DNA of 64,000 nucleotides from Stenotrophomonas maltophilia (GTDB taxonomy: Bacteria; Pseudomonadota; Gammaproteobacteria; Xanthomonadales; Xanthomonadaceae): assembly GCF_002138415.1 (NCBI RefSeq), contig NZ_CP015612.1:474001-538000 (forward strand), given 5' to 3'. Of the stretch, positions 6,720 through 15,013 are shown piece after piece; position 1 is the stretch's first letter; each line of letters starts with the position of its first letter. Both the position numbers and the translations under genes were made by a program. The notes below the pieces were generated by a model. It saw nothing but the letters and a program-made list of their open reading frames with translations. It did not search any database and was not told where the DNA came from.

Positions 6720-8369
6720 ATGAAACGAGTGGTACTGGGCGTGCTGGCCCTGTCGGTGTCGAGCGCACTGATGGCGGCCACCCCGAAATTCGATGGCGCG
6801 CGGATCTCCGCCGACGTCAAGGAACTGGCCTCCGACGCCTACGAAGGCCGCTCGCCGGCCACCGCCGGCGAAGAGAAGACCATCGCCTATCTCAGCAAGC
6901 AGTTTGCCGACGCTGGCCTGCAGCCCGGCGGCGACCTCAAGGACGGCAAGCGCCTGTGGACCCAGGCCGTGCCGCTGCGCAAGGGCGACATCGTCGGCGC
7001 ACCGCAGCTGGCGCTGCACCAGGGGGGCAAGACCGTTGCGCTGGAACAGGGCAAGCAGATTGCCGTGCGCGCCGCCATGAACGGCGCCAGCAACGTCGAC
7101 ATCAGCAAGGCCCCGCTGGTGTTCCTCGGCTACGGCGTGAAGGCCCCGGAGCGCAACTGGGACGACTTCAAGGGCGTGGACCTGAAGGGCAAGATCGCCG
7201 TCGTGCTGATCAACGACCCGGACTTCGAAACCGGCCAGGGTGATTTCGACGGCAAGGGCATGACCTACTACGGCCGTTGGACCTACAAGTACGAGGAAGG
7301 CGCCCGCCAGGGTGCGCTGGGCGTGCTGATCGTGCACGAGACCGCACCGGCGTCATACGGCTGGGCCACCGTGGCCGGTTCCAACACCAACACCATGTTC
7401 GACGTGGTGCGCGACAACCCTGCCGACAGCCACCCGTTGCTGGAAGGCTGGATCCAGCGTGACCTGGCGGTGGAGCTGTTCCGCTCGGCCGGGCAGGACT
7501 TCGAAGCGCTGAAGAAGAAGGCGCAGCAGCGCGACTTCACCCCGGTGCCGCTGACCGGCGCCAGCCTGGACGCGAAGTACGCGGTGAAGACCGAAGTGAT
7601 CACCTCGCACAACGTGGCCGCGCGCCTGGAAGGCAGCCGCCACCCGGACGAGACGATCATCTACAGCGCGCACTGGGACCACATCGGCGTGGGTGAACCG
7701 GACGCGCGCGGCGACCGCATCTTCAACGGCGCACTGGACAATGCCAGCGGTACCGCCTCGCTGATCGAGCTGGCGCGTGGCTTCGCCAAGGAAAAGCGCC
7801 CGCAGCGCTCGGTGGTGTTCCTGGCAGTCACTGCCGAGGAAAAGGGCCTGCTGGGTTCGGAGTACTACGCCACCCATCCGTTGTACCCGCTGGAAAAGAC
7901 CGTGGCGGTGATCAACATGGACGGCATGGCGCCGTTCGGCCCGTCGCGTGACTTCGGCATCTACGGTGCGGCGCGCTTCGAGCTGCTGGACCAGCTGAAG
8001 GACGTGGCCAAGGGCTGGGATATCCGCTACACGCCGGACCCGAAGCCGGAAGCCGGCCTGTTCTTCCGCTCCGATCACTTCCCGTTCGCCAAGCGCGGCG
8101 TGCCGGCGCTGTCCTGGTCGGCCGGCCAGGACTGGGTGGACGGTGGCGTGGCCGCAGGCAAGAAGGCGTCCGAGGACTACACCGCCAAGCGCTACCACCA
8201 GCAGGGCGACGAATGGCAGCCGGACTGGGTGTTCGCCGGTGCCGCCCGTGACCTGGAAGTGCTGTACACGCTGGGCAACCAGCTGGCCAACTCGCGCAGC
8301 TGGCCGAACTGGAGCAAGGACGAGTCGTTCCGCGCCGTGCGTGACGCCAGCGCCGACCAGCGCAAATAG
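6720..8369 (+). CDS. Exported M28-family metallopeptidase with PA domain
   Basis: 549 residues from the ATG at 6720; GGAGAGAG just upstream is the ribosome site, and the longer open frame runs into repeat DNA. The signal peptide is about residues 1-20 (SSALMAA). A protease-associated insert covers about 120-290 (PLVFLGYGVKAPERNWDDF, GKIAVVLINDPDF). The M28 zinc core has all ligands: H318 in SAHWDHIG, D340 in GALDNASG, E373/E374 in TAEEKG, D401 in NMDG and H453 in RSDHFPF. Family members are secreted or periplasmic aminopeptidases cleaving N-terminal residues from peptides. The gene is flanked by an IS on one side and a SMAG repeat on the other, so it is probably monocistronic. Confidence 0.9.
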   Translation: MKRVVLGVLALSVSSALMAATPKFDGARISADVKELASDAYEGRSPATAGEEKTIAYLSKQFADAGLQPGGDLKDGKRLWTQAVPLRKGDIVGAPQLALHQGGKTVALEQGKQIAVRAAMNGASNVDISKAPLVFLGYGVKAPERNWDDFKGVDLKGKIAVVLINDPDFETGQGDFDGKGMTYYGRWTYKYEEGARQGALGVLIVHETAPASYGWATVAGSNTNTMFDVVRDNPADSHPLLEGWIQRDLAVELFRSAGQDFEALKKKAQQRDFTPVPLTGASLDAKYAVKTEVITSHNVAARLEGSRHPDETIIYSAHWDHIGVGEPDARGDRIFNGALDNASGTASLIELARGFAKEKRPQRSVVFLAVTAEEKGLLGSEYYATHPLYPLEKTVAVINMDGMAPFGPSRDFGIYGAARFELLDQLKDVAKGWDIRYTPDPKPEAGLFFRSDHFPFAKRGVPALSWSAGQDWVDGGVAAGKKASEDYTAKRYHQQGDEWQPDWVFAGAARDLEVLYTLGNQLANSRSWPNWSKDESFRAVRDASADQRK

Positions 8370-8378
8370 CGGCGTTCG

Positions 8379-8402
8379 GTAGTGCCGGCCGCTGGCCGGC
8401 AA
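8379..8402. repeat. SMAG (GTAG) palindrome
   Basis: GTAG at 8379-8382 followed by TGCCGGCCGCTGGCCGGCA, stem GCCGGCC/GGCCGGC. The rest of the gap to the next gene (8403-8654) holds a GC-rich hairpin-like stretch around 8425-8460 and no recognisable gene. Confidence 0.85.
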
Positions 8403-8654
8403 CGGCACTCGGTCCGGGCAACCGTCCCCTGAGTCAGGGGGCGGCGCCATAGGCGCGGGGGTGTGGGTGCTGGTGAGATGGGGCCCACGGCTTGCGCAGG
8501 CGAGCCGTGGGAGCGCCAGCACGAATGCGCAGGCGCGTTCCCGGCGTTTCCATAACGGCTTCCGTCCCCGCTTTCCCGGCCTTCGTCGCAACCCGCTTGT
8601 TTGCCCGGCGGGCCGCCCTATGCTCGGCTCACCCCCTTCCACCAAGGCGCCGCC

Positions 8655-9914
8655 GTGATCGCCAGCCTTTCCCTCATTCTCCGTCACCTGCTGGCCTGGG
8701 CCGCGGCACTGTTCGTGGCCGGCATGGTCTGGAGTGGCATTTTCAGCGGCATGAACGACGGCCCCGGATGGGTGTTCGGGCTGCTGGTGATGTTCCTGAT
8801 GATCTCGGCGCTGGGCAGTGCGGTGACCCATGTGCGCCGGGTCTGGCTGGTGGCCGGCCGCCTCGATGGCGCCACCCTGTCCGGGCGCCAGCGCCGGCAG
8901 ATCGAACTGCCGATGGATGCCGGCCACGCCTTCGCGGTGGTCGAGGCGGCGGTGGGCGAGCTGCCGCGGGTGGAGGAGGTGGAAAGCTCGGCCGGCAGCC
9001 TGCAGGTGCGCGCCTATGTTCGCCGGGTTGATCTCTGGAACGGCCGCCAGCCGTCGCGCTGGAACCTGCCGGCGCGGCTGGCGATCAAGCGCAACAGCGT
9101 GCTGGCTACGGTCACGCCGGGGCAGGGCACCAGCACCGTCACCCTGCTGTTCGAACCCGATGCTGGCTGGTGGGCCGACCTGCTGGCGCTGGACGAAGGC
9201 AGCAACTACGAGAACGCCGAAGCGGTCACCCGCGCGATCAGCCGCCGCGTGGCCGACCAGCGCCGTGACGAGCAGGCCGCCGCCGAACAGACTCAGGTGG
9301 AGAAGGAGCTGTCGGTGGCGCGCTTGAACCTGCTGCATGCACAGGTGGAACCGCACTTCCTGTACAACACGCTGGCCAACGCGCAGGTGCTGACCCGCAC
9401 CGACCCGGCGCGTGCCGAACAGATGCTCGGCCACCTGATCCAGTACCTGCGCAGCTCGTTGCCGCAGGTGGACGAATCGGTATCCACGCTGGGCGTGGAG
9501 CTGGAGCGCACCCGCGCCTACCTGGAGATTCTGCGTATCCGCATGGGCGCGCGGCTGGCGGTGGAAGTGCAGGTGCCCAATGAACTGCATGGCGTGCACC
9601 TGCCGGCGATGGCGTTGCAGACGCTGGTGGAAAACGCGATCAAGCACGGCCTGGAACCCAAGCCCGGCGGCGGCACGATCTGGATCCTGGCGCGTGGCTT
9701 CGATGACCATGTGACCGTGACCGTGGCCGACGATGGCCTCGGCTTCGGCCAGGGCACCAGTGGCACCGGCATCGGCCTGAAAAATCTGCGCGAGCGCCTG
9801 CGCCTGACCTGCGGCGAACAGGCCGGCGTGGCGATCGTCGCCAACTTCCCCAGCGGCGTGGCCGCGACCATGACCCTGCCGCAGTCGCACAAGGAGCGCA
9901 GCCATGCCGCTTGA
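8655..9914 (+). CDS. LytS/YehU-type sensor histidine kinase (His_kinase family)
   Basis: 419 residues from a GTG at 8655; no ATG gives a better start. Two membrane helices lie at about 8-26 and 35-55. After a linker region (about 60-200) and a coiled coil (about 200-225) comes the His_kinase (PF06580) motif QVEPHFLYNTLAN, with His234 as the phosphorylation site. The HATPase part carries LVENAIKHGLEP (N box), ADDGLGF and GTGIGLKNLRERL (G boxes). Such kinases pair with LytTR-type regulators, and exactly such a gene overlaps by 11 bp downstream. The input signal is unknown, since no periplasmic domain is visible. Confidence 0.9.
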   Translation: MIASLSLILRHLLAWAAALFVAGMVWSGIFSGMNDGPGWVFGLLVMFLMISALGSAVTHVRRVWLVAGRLDGATLSGRQRRQIELPMDAGHAFAVVEAAVGELPRVEEVESSAGSLQVRAYVRRVDLWNGRQPSRWNLPARLAIKRNSVLATVTPGQGTSTVTLLFEPDAGWWADLLALDEGSNYENAEAVTRAISRRVADQRRDEQAAAEQTQVEKELSVARLNLLHAQVEPHFLYNTLANAQVLTRTDPARAEQMLGHLIQYLRSSLPQVDESVSTLGVELERTRAYLEILRIRMGARLAVEVQVPNELHGVHLPAMALQTLVENAIKHGLEPKPGGGTIWILARGFDDHVTVTVADDGLGFGQGTSGTGIGLKNLRERLRLTCGEQAGVAIVANFPSGVAATMTLPQSHKERSHAA

Positions 9915-10674
9915 AGCGCTGATTGCTGAAGACGAAGAACTGCTGCGGCAATCACTGGTACAACAGCTGGGCCGGCTGTGGCCGGACCTGAGGCTGGTGG
10001 CCGAGTGCGAGGATGGTGCCAGTGCGCTGGAACAGCTGGCCGAGAAACAGCCGGACATTGCCTTCCTCGACATCCGCATGCCTGGCATCAGTGGTATCGA
10101 GGTGGCGCGCTCGCTGTCCGAGCTGAGTCCGCGTACCCAGGTGGTGTTCGTCACCGCCTACGACCAGTACGCCATCGACGCGTTCGAGCAGGGCGCGATG
10201 GATTACCTGCTGAAGCCGGTCAGCGACGAGCGCCTGCTGGCCACGCGCGAACGCATCCTCTCGCGGCTGCCATCAACGCGCCAGGACGATGCCGTGCTCG
10301 AACGCCTGCTGCAGCGGTTGGGCCCATCGCAGGGCGCTGCCGAGCGCCCGCCCTTGGCCTGGATCACCGCCAGCAACGGCCGCGAGACGCAGCTGATCAT
10401 GCTGGAGGACGTGGCCTATTTCCGCGCCGACAACAAGTACACCACCGTGGTGACCGCGGCCGGTGAGAGCCTGTTGCGCACGCCGTTGCGCGAACTGCTG
10501 GAAGTGCTTGATCCGCAGCACTTCCGCCAGATCCATCGCTCGACCATCGTCAACATGAAGGCGGTGGCGGCGGTCAGCCGCGACGATACCGGCCGCGGTG
10601 TGCTTCGCCTGCGGGGGCGTGCCGAGACCCTGGTGGTCAGTCAACCGTTCATGAGCCTGTTCCGCGGCATGTAG
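9904..10674 (+). CDS. LytR/AlgR-family response regulator (REC plus LytTR DNA-binding domain)
   Basis: 256 residues. The receiver domain (about 4-122) has the acidic pair E9/D10, phospho-acceptor D56 in AFLDIRMPG, Thr in FVTAYDQ and Lys in LLKPVS. The LytTR domain (about 155-254) has YFRADNKYTTV and HFRQIHRSTIVN, the typical strands that contact DNA. Family members bind pairs of repeats about 12-13 bp apart. It overlaps the kinase gene, so the two are made together. AlgR of Pseudomonas is a relative, but no alginate genes are nearby, so the target set remains unknown. Confidence 0.92.
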   Translation: MPLEALIAEDEELLRQSLVQQLGRLWPDLRLVAECEDGASALEQLAEKQPDIAFLDIRMPGISGIEVARSLSELSPRTQVVFVTAYDQYAIDAFEQGAMDYLLKPVSDERLLATRERILSRLPSTRQDDAVLERLLQRLGPSQGAAERPPLAWITASNGRETQLIMLEDVAYFRADNKYTTVVTAAGESLLRTPLRELLEVLDPQHFRQIHRSTIVNMKAVAAVSRDDTGRGVLRLRGRAETLVVSQPFMSLFRGM

Positions 10675-10692
10675 CCGCATCCTGGAGGCACC

Positions 10693-11037
10693 ATGCGCCT
10701 GTTCCTGCTTGCCTGCATCGCTGCGCTGTCATTGGCCGGCTGCGATACGTCCAGCAATACCTCGATCACCCGCACCCGTGCCAATGGCGTGGATACGCTG
10801 TACAGCAAGGGCACCGTGGCCGATGGCGAGGCGCGGTTCCAGTGCATTGCCAGCAGCAGTGGCCACTGCCACTACCTGGTGCTGGACCCTGCCTGCAGTA
10901 CCGATGCTGCGTGCGCAAAGCCATCGCTGCGCCGGTTCGCGGTGGCGGTGGGACAAACCGAGGCGATGCGCGACCTGCCCAAGGGCTTCCGCCAGTGCGT
11001 CAGCCAGGAGCCGATAGAACAATGCCACCGTGAGTGA
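10693..11037 (+). CDS. Small predicted lipoprotein
   Basis: 114 residues. The lipoprotein signal has lipobox LAGC with Cys17, followed by Asp at +2, a residue that in enterics favours inner-membrane retention (the rule is not firmly established here). Six cysteines after the lipidated one (CIA, HCHYL, ACST, ACAK, QCV, QCH) could form disulfides. GGAGG at 10683-10687 precedes the ATG. It follows the response regulator by 18 bp and could be in the same operon. Its stop codon lies inside the terminator hairpin. No family recognised. Confidence 0.75.
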   Translation: MRLFLLACIAALSLAGCDTSSNTSITRTRANGVDTLYSKGTVADGEARFQCIASSSGHCHYLVLDPACSTDAACAKPSLRRFAVAVGQTEAMRDLPKGFRQCVSQEPIEQCHRE

Positions 11038-11052
11038 TCACGGTGGCATTGT
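11019..11052. terminator. Perfect 15-bp hairpin between convergent genes, probable bidirectional terminator
   Basis: ACAATGCCACCGTGA (11019-11033), loop GTGA, TCACGGTGGCATTGT (11038-11052). The stop codon of the lipoprotein gene is within it. There is no T-run directly after, so termination strength is uncertain. It sits between genes converging from both sides. Confidence 0.6.
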
Positions 11053-11076
11053 GGGTCCCCCCGCTTCCCTGAAGGG

Positions 11077-11691
11077 TCAGTAGGCAGGCTGCAGTGTCAG
11101 GTCATGGTGGTGTTCGTTCTCGCCGACATGGTTGAGACGACCGACCAGTTCGGAGTGCTGCTTCATGCGCCCGATCTCGGTCATGATGCGGATGTCCTCA
11201 TGGCGCAGTTCGCGCCGGGCGGTGACCGCCTGCTTGTAGTCCAGCACTTCCGGATAGTGCTCGGCCAACTCCAGCGCCTCGGCCACGTGCTCGACGCTGT
11301 CGGCCTTGGAGCTGATACGGGCGCGGCTGTTGAAGGCCTTCATCCAGCGCTCGAAACCGGCGGTGCGGTCGAACATGTTGGCCATGAACCAGATCACGAA
11401 CAGGATCGAGATCCATGAGCCGAACACCACCACCACACGGGTGAAAGTGATGTGGTAATCGTCGCGCCACAGGTAGTTGGTGATCAGGCCGAGGATCAGC
11501 AGTGACGCTGCCTGCCAGCCGACGATCGAGGCGATCAGCCACTGGCACTTGGCCTGGGCCAGCACAGCCACTTCATCGCGGATCTGCTGCTCACTCAGAT
11601 TGCGCCAGTGCGCGACCTGTTTGTCGAACGGGCTGCTGTAGAGCTCGTTGTCGCGAAGCAGTAGTCCCAAACCCTTGAACAAAGCAATCAT
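11077..11691 (-). CDS. Inner-membrane protein with two transmembrane helices, unknown function
   Basis: 204 residues. After a charged N-terminal segment (about 1-48), two hydrophobic helices lie at about 52-70 (LIASIVGWQAASLLILGLI) and 85-105 (VVVVFGSWISILFVIWFMA). A hydrophilic C-terminal half (about 110-204) is rich in helices and ends with a His cluster ENEHHHD. No enzymatic motif recognised. The start is the first ATG; the preceding 300 bp hold no gene on either strand, so the promoter should be there. It converges on the small lipoprotein gene. Confidence 0.75.
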   Translation of the reverse strand: MIALFKGLGLLLRDNELYSSPFDKQVAHWRNLSEQQIRDEVAVLAQAKCQWLIASIVGWQAASLLILGLITNYLWRDDYHITFTRVVVVFGSWISILFVIWFMANMFDRTAGFERWMKAFNSRARISSKADSVEHVAEALELAEHYPEVLDYKQAVTARRELRHEDIRIMTEIGRMKQHSELVGRLNHVGENEHHHDLTLQPAY

Positions 11692-12000
11692 GGCTGGCTC
11701 CCTGTGGAACGTGCGTCGATCAGCATTGGACGGTGTGGCGGGTTCAGTTCTAGCACTTCCAGCGAGCCGTGCAATGGGCGGAATGCCTAGCGGCGTAAGG
11801 GTTTTGTCTGAATGGGTGAATGTTGTTGCGTTGCAGCATCATTGTCGCAGCCTGCGACAGGATGTCGCAGGGTGAAACGTGCTGCGGGCGCACATGAAAC
11901 CGGAGCTGAGCGCGGAGACTCGCCGTCGGCGTCGTGATCGACCAGAATCGGGGCCGACCGCGCAACGCGTGGCCGTTCTTCCGCCTTTCCTGGACCTGTG
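11692..12000. promoter_or_regulatory. Divergent intergenic region with a palindromic operator candidate
   Basis: 309 bp without a gene. It contains the palindrome TGTCGCAG-C-CTGCGACA (11843-11859) and a further half-site TGTCGCAG at 11863-11870, exactly 20 bp after the first. This arrangement is typical of cooperative regulator binding. The regulator is unknown, and either flanking gene could be the target. Confidence 0.5.
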
Positions 12001-12930
12001 ATGCCGGCTTTGCTGCAGCGACTCTCCCGCCCCGTGACCGCGCCGATCCGGCGCTGGGTCCTGGAGGCCTTCCCGCGTGGCCAGAGCGGCATCGATTACG
12101 ACCACCCGCTGGGTGACCCGGGCTGGTTTGGCCCGGACAGCGTCACCTGGCGACTGCATGCGGAATTCCCGTCGATGCTGGCCGGTGGCCTGTGCGCACT
12201 GATGCTGCAGACCCTGCACCCGCGCGCACTGGCCGGGGTCTACGACCATTCCAACTTCCGGCAGGACCTGGTGGGCCGCCTGCGCCGCACCACCGCTTTT
12301 GTTGCAGGCACCAGTTATGCGCCTGCCAGCGAAGTGGAGACGCTGGTGGCGAAGGTACGCCGCATCCATGCGCAGATCCGCGGCCAGACCGCGCAGGGCG
12401 AGACCTATGCTGCCGATGATCCGCAACTGCTGACCTGGGTGCATGTGACCGAAGCCTTCGGTTTCCTGCAGGGCTTCCGTCGTTACGGACGCGAGGTGCC
12501 GGAGCACATCGCCGATCGTTACTACGACGAATACCGTTGCGTTGCCGAGGCACTGGGCGCGGTGGATGTGCCGCGCAGTGAGGCGGAAGTGGCGGCGTAC
12601 TTCTGCGCGCGGCAGCCTGAGCTGCGCGTGGACGAACGCTCGCGTGAGGTGCTGGAGGTGTTGTCCGGCGTGCGCCTGCCGGTACCGGTGCCGGGGCTGT
12701 CGCGCGAAGTGTTCCTCGGCGCCGGTGCGGCGCTGCTGCCGGATTGGGCCGAGGGCATGCTGGAACGCAATGCACGCCAGCGTGCGCAGGCGGCAGCGTC
12801 GGCGAAGCTGATGCAGGGCATGGCGCCGCTGTTCCGCCGCGCACTGCCTGATGGCCTCGCCAGCCGCGCCTGCACGCGCATGGGCGTGCAGGTGGAAGTC
12901 CTGCGCGAGTGGCCCGAACTGCTCCGGTAG
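12001..12930 (+). CDS. MpaB/DUF2236 family oxygenase-like protein
   Basis: 309 residues from the ATG at 12001; a GTG directly before it is an alternative start. The pattern MLAGGLCALMLQTLHPRALAG, then RLRRTTAFV and later LLTWVHVTEAFGFLQGFRRY, is characteristic of the oxygenase MpaB family (DUF2236), which includes latex-clearing protein homologues and fungal MpaB. Family knowledge: members are mostly helical and some are b-type haem proteins; the substrate of this branch is not known. There is no signal peptide. The TAG stop is supplied by the GTAG head of the next repeat. It converges on the tetR gene across two repeats. Confidence 0.75.
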   Translation: MPALLQRLSRPVTAPIRRWVLEAFPRGQSGIDYDHPLGDPGWFGPDSVTWRLHAEFPSMLAGGLCALMLQTLHPRALAGVYDHSNFRQDLVGRLRRTTAFVAGTSYAPASEVETLVAKVRRIHAQIRGQTAQGETYAADDPQLLTWVHVTEAFGFLQGFRRYGREVPEHIADRYYDEYRCVAEALGAVDVPRSEAEVAAYFCARQPELRVDERSREVLEVLSGVRLPVPVPGLSREVFLGAGAALLPDWAEGMLERNARQRAQAAASAKLMQGMAPLFRRALPDGLASRACTRMGVQVEVLREWPELLR

Positions 12931-13072
12931 GTGCCAACCTTGGTTGGCACGCGTTTCGTGATGGAGCTTCATCCACGCATGGCGTGGATCTACTGACACC
13001 ATGATTCTGGTGGGTGCCAACCTTGGTTGGCACGCGTTGCGCGATAAAGCTTCATCCACGCATGGCGTGGAT
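12927..13072. repeat. Duplicated pair: SMAG-like palindrome plus ATCCACGCATGGCGTGGAT hairpin
   Basis: Each unit of about 60 bp holds GTGCCAACCTTGGTTGGCAC and then CATCCACGCATGGCGTGGAT. Units start at 12931 and 13014 (83 bp apart). The first begins with GTAG, whose TAG is the stop of the preceding gene. Confidence 0.8.
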
Positions 13073-13077
13073 GCGCT

Positions 13078-13665
13078 TCACCCGGTCGACTTCAACCCAC
13101 GCAACAGCATCTCCAGCGCCGCCGTCGCCTGCCGCAGGCGCGCGTCGCCATCCTCGCCCTCGGCGATCCAGAACGCGGCCTCGGCCAGGCTGCCGTAGAT
13201 CAGCGACGCCAGCGCCTGCGCATCCACCGCTGCCACCACGCCCTGCGCGATCAACTGTTCAATCAACTGCTGCATCGAGTGTACGCAGTGGCGCTGCGAC
13301 TCCGGTGAGGCACCACCCAGCACCGCGCGCGCATCGCGCAGCACGATGCGCTGGATCTCCGGCTCAAGCGCCATCTCAAGATAGGCGCGGCAACGCTGCA
13401 CGAAGCCCTCCCAGGCATCTTCGGCGGTATCACTGATCGCCTGCAGGCGCTGGTCGGTCTCGGCATCGAGCTGGGCGACGACAGCCGCCAGCAGACCCTT
13501 CTTGTCGCCGAAGTGGTGGTACAGCGCGCCGCGGGTCAGCCCGGCCTGGGCGGTCAGGTCGTCCATCGAGGTGGCGGCGTAGCCATGCTCGCTGAACACG
13601 CGGCGGGCGGTGGCCAGCAGGGTGGCGCGGGTTTCTTCCATCTCGGCGCGGGTGCGACGAACCAT
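13078..13665 (-). CDS. TetR-family repressor, probable regulator of the divergent MFS pumps
   Basis: 195 residues from the ATG at 13665, preceded on the coding strand by AAGGAGC. The TetR_N HTH is complete (residues about 8-58): ARRVFSEHGYAATSMDDLTA then GLTRGALYHHFGDKKGLL. The C-terminal ligand domain (about 80-190) is helical and resembles that of the AcrR/NalC/TtgR group of pump repressors. The promoter region shared with the MFS gene contains two CATAC-n5-GTATG sites (13702-13716 and 13733-13747), the likely operator. By family behaviour an amphipathic drug or toxic aromatic releases it from DNA; the actual ligand is unknown. Confidence 0.88.
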   Translation of the reverse strand: MVRRTRAEMEETRATLLATARRVFSEHGYAATSMDDLTAQAGLTRGALYHHFGDKKGLLAAVVAQLDAETDQRLQAISDTAEDAWEGFVQRCRAYLEMALEPEIQRIVLRDARAVLGGASPESQRHCVHSMQQLIEQLIAQGVVAAVDAQALASLIYGSLAEAAFWIAEGEDGDARLRQATAALEMLLRGLKSTG

Positions 13666-13701
13666 CCGGAGCTCCTTACATACACAGTGCATGATTATTT
13701 A

Positions 13702-13747
13702 CATACGGCGCGTATGAATGTAGCCTCTTATTCATACGCTATGTATG
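13702..13747. promoter_or_regulatory. Twin palindromic operator between tetR and the MFS operon
   Basis: CATACGGCGCGTATG (13702-13716) and CATACGCTATGTATG (13733-13747), centres 31 bp apart (three helical turns). They are embedded in an AT-rich stretch with a further TTACATAC at 13676-13683. The resemblance to operators of AcrR/TtgR-type regulators (ACATAC/GTATGT half-sites) supports autoregulation. Confidence 0.65.
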
Positions 13748-13798
13748 TATTGTCGTGGCGCCCCGTGCGCCAGGCAAGTCGCTGCCCTGGAGAACCTG

Positions 13799-15013
13799 AT
13801 GGCCACCCCCTATCGCGACCTGTTCGCGGCCCCCGGCACCGCCGGCCTCGCTCTGGCCGGGCTGCTGGCACGCCTGCCGTTGCCGATGACCGGTATCGGC
13901 ATCATCACCCTGTTGTCGCAGCTGCGTGGCAGCTATGCATTGGCCGGTGCGGTGTCGGCCACCTTCGTGCTGACCTACGCGTTGCTGTCGCCGCAGGTAT
14001 CGCGTTGGGTCGACCGGCGCGGGCAGGGCAGGGTGCTGCCGTGGGCTACGGCGGCCAGTGCGGCCGGGTTGCTGTTGCTGCTTGCGTGCACGCTGCTGGC
14101 CGCGCCGGACTGGACGCTGTTCATTGCGGCGATGCTGGCCGGTTGCATGCCCAGCGTGTCGGCGATGGTGCGCGCGCGCTGGACCGCGATCCATCGCGGA
14201 CGCCCGCAGCTACAGACTGCGTATTCGCTGGAGACCGTGTTCGACGAGGTGACCTTTATCGCCGGGCCACCGTTGTCCGTCGGGTTGTCGGTGGCGGTAT
14301 GGCCGCAGGCCGGCGTGCTGGCCGCCACTCTGCTGCTGGTGCTCGGGGTGACCGCACTGGTTCTGCAACGCGGTACCGAACCACCGCTGCAGCGCTGCGA
14401 AGGCGTAACACCCTCGCGCTCGCTGCTGCGGCAGCCGGAGATCCGCCTGCTGGCGTTGCTGATGCTGGCGATGGGTGTGATTGTCGGTACCGTCGACATC
14501 ACCAGCGTGGCCTTCGCCGAACAGCGCGGGCAGCCACTGGCTGCCAGTTGGGTGCTGTCGGCCTATGCGCTGGGCAGCTGCGCGGCGGGCCTGCTGTTCG
14601 GTGCACTGAAGCTGCGGGCGCCGCTGCAGCGCCTGTTGCTGCTGGGCGCAGCGGCCACCGCGCTGACCACGCTGCCGCTGCTGTGGGTCGGCAGCCTGCC
14701 GGCGCTGGCCGTGGCGGTGCTGGTGGCCGGGTTGTTCTTCGCGCCGACGATGATCGTGGCGATGTCGCTGGTCGAACAGCGCGTGCCCGAATCGCGCCTG
14801 ACCGAAGGCATGACCTGGTTGCTGGCCGGATTGAACATCGGTGTGGCGCTGGGTGCCGCGCTGTCCGGGCAGAGCGTCGATGCGGGGGGCGTGCGCAGCG
14901 GCTTTGTCGTTGCGCTGGTGGCAGGCGGTGGCGTGCTGCTGTTCGCCGTGCTCGCGCAACGTGCGCTGCGCCCGTCTGCTTCGACCACATCCCCTGAAGG
15001 AATCATCCCGTGA
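13799..15013 (+). CDS. MFS transporter (12-TM), putative efflux pump
   Basis: 404 residues from the ATG at 13799, with CTGGAGA 8 nt upstream. Hydrophobic helices run throughout. The loop between TM2 and TM3 carries SPQVSRWVDRRGQGRVLP, a version of the MFS motif A (G-x-x-x-D-R-x-G-R-R). Motif-C-like Gly residues are in TM5 (ETVFDEVTFIAGPPLSVGL). Family role: proton-driven export of small molecules. It lies divergently from a TetR regulator with operator sites between them and overlaps the second MFS gene by 4 bp (GTGA), so both were built as a single regulated unit. Substrate not predictable. Confidence 0.88.
   Translation: MATPYRDLFAAPGTAGLALAGLLARLPLPMTGIGIITLLSQLRGSYALAGAVSATFVLTYALLSPQVSRWVDRRGQGRVLPWATAASAAGLLLLLACTLLAAPDWTLFIAAMLAGCMPSVSAMVRARWTAIHRGRPQLQTAYSLETVFDEVTFIAGPPLSVGLSVAVWPQAGVLAATLLLVLGVTALVLQRGTEPPLQRCEGVTPSRSLLRQPEIRLLALLMLAMGVIVGTVDITSVAFAEQRGQPLAASWVLSAYALGSCAAGLLFGALKLRAPLQRLLLLGAAATALTTLPLLWVGSLPALAVAVLVAGLFFAPTMIVAMSLVEQRVPESRLTEGMTWLLAGLNIGVALGAALSGQSVDAGGVRSGFVVALVAGGGVLLFAVLAQRALRPSASTTSPEGIIP

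Noticed and set aside
7353..10154. 933-codon open frame on the minus strand
   Set aside because: It runs antisense to the M28 peptidase and the sensor kinase, both with clear family motifs. Its sequence is Arg/His/Gln-rich and unlike any domain; long antisense frames are expected at this GC content.
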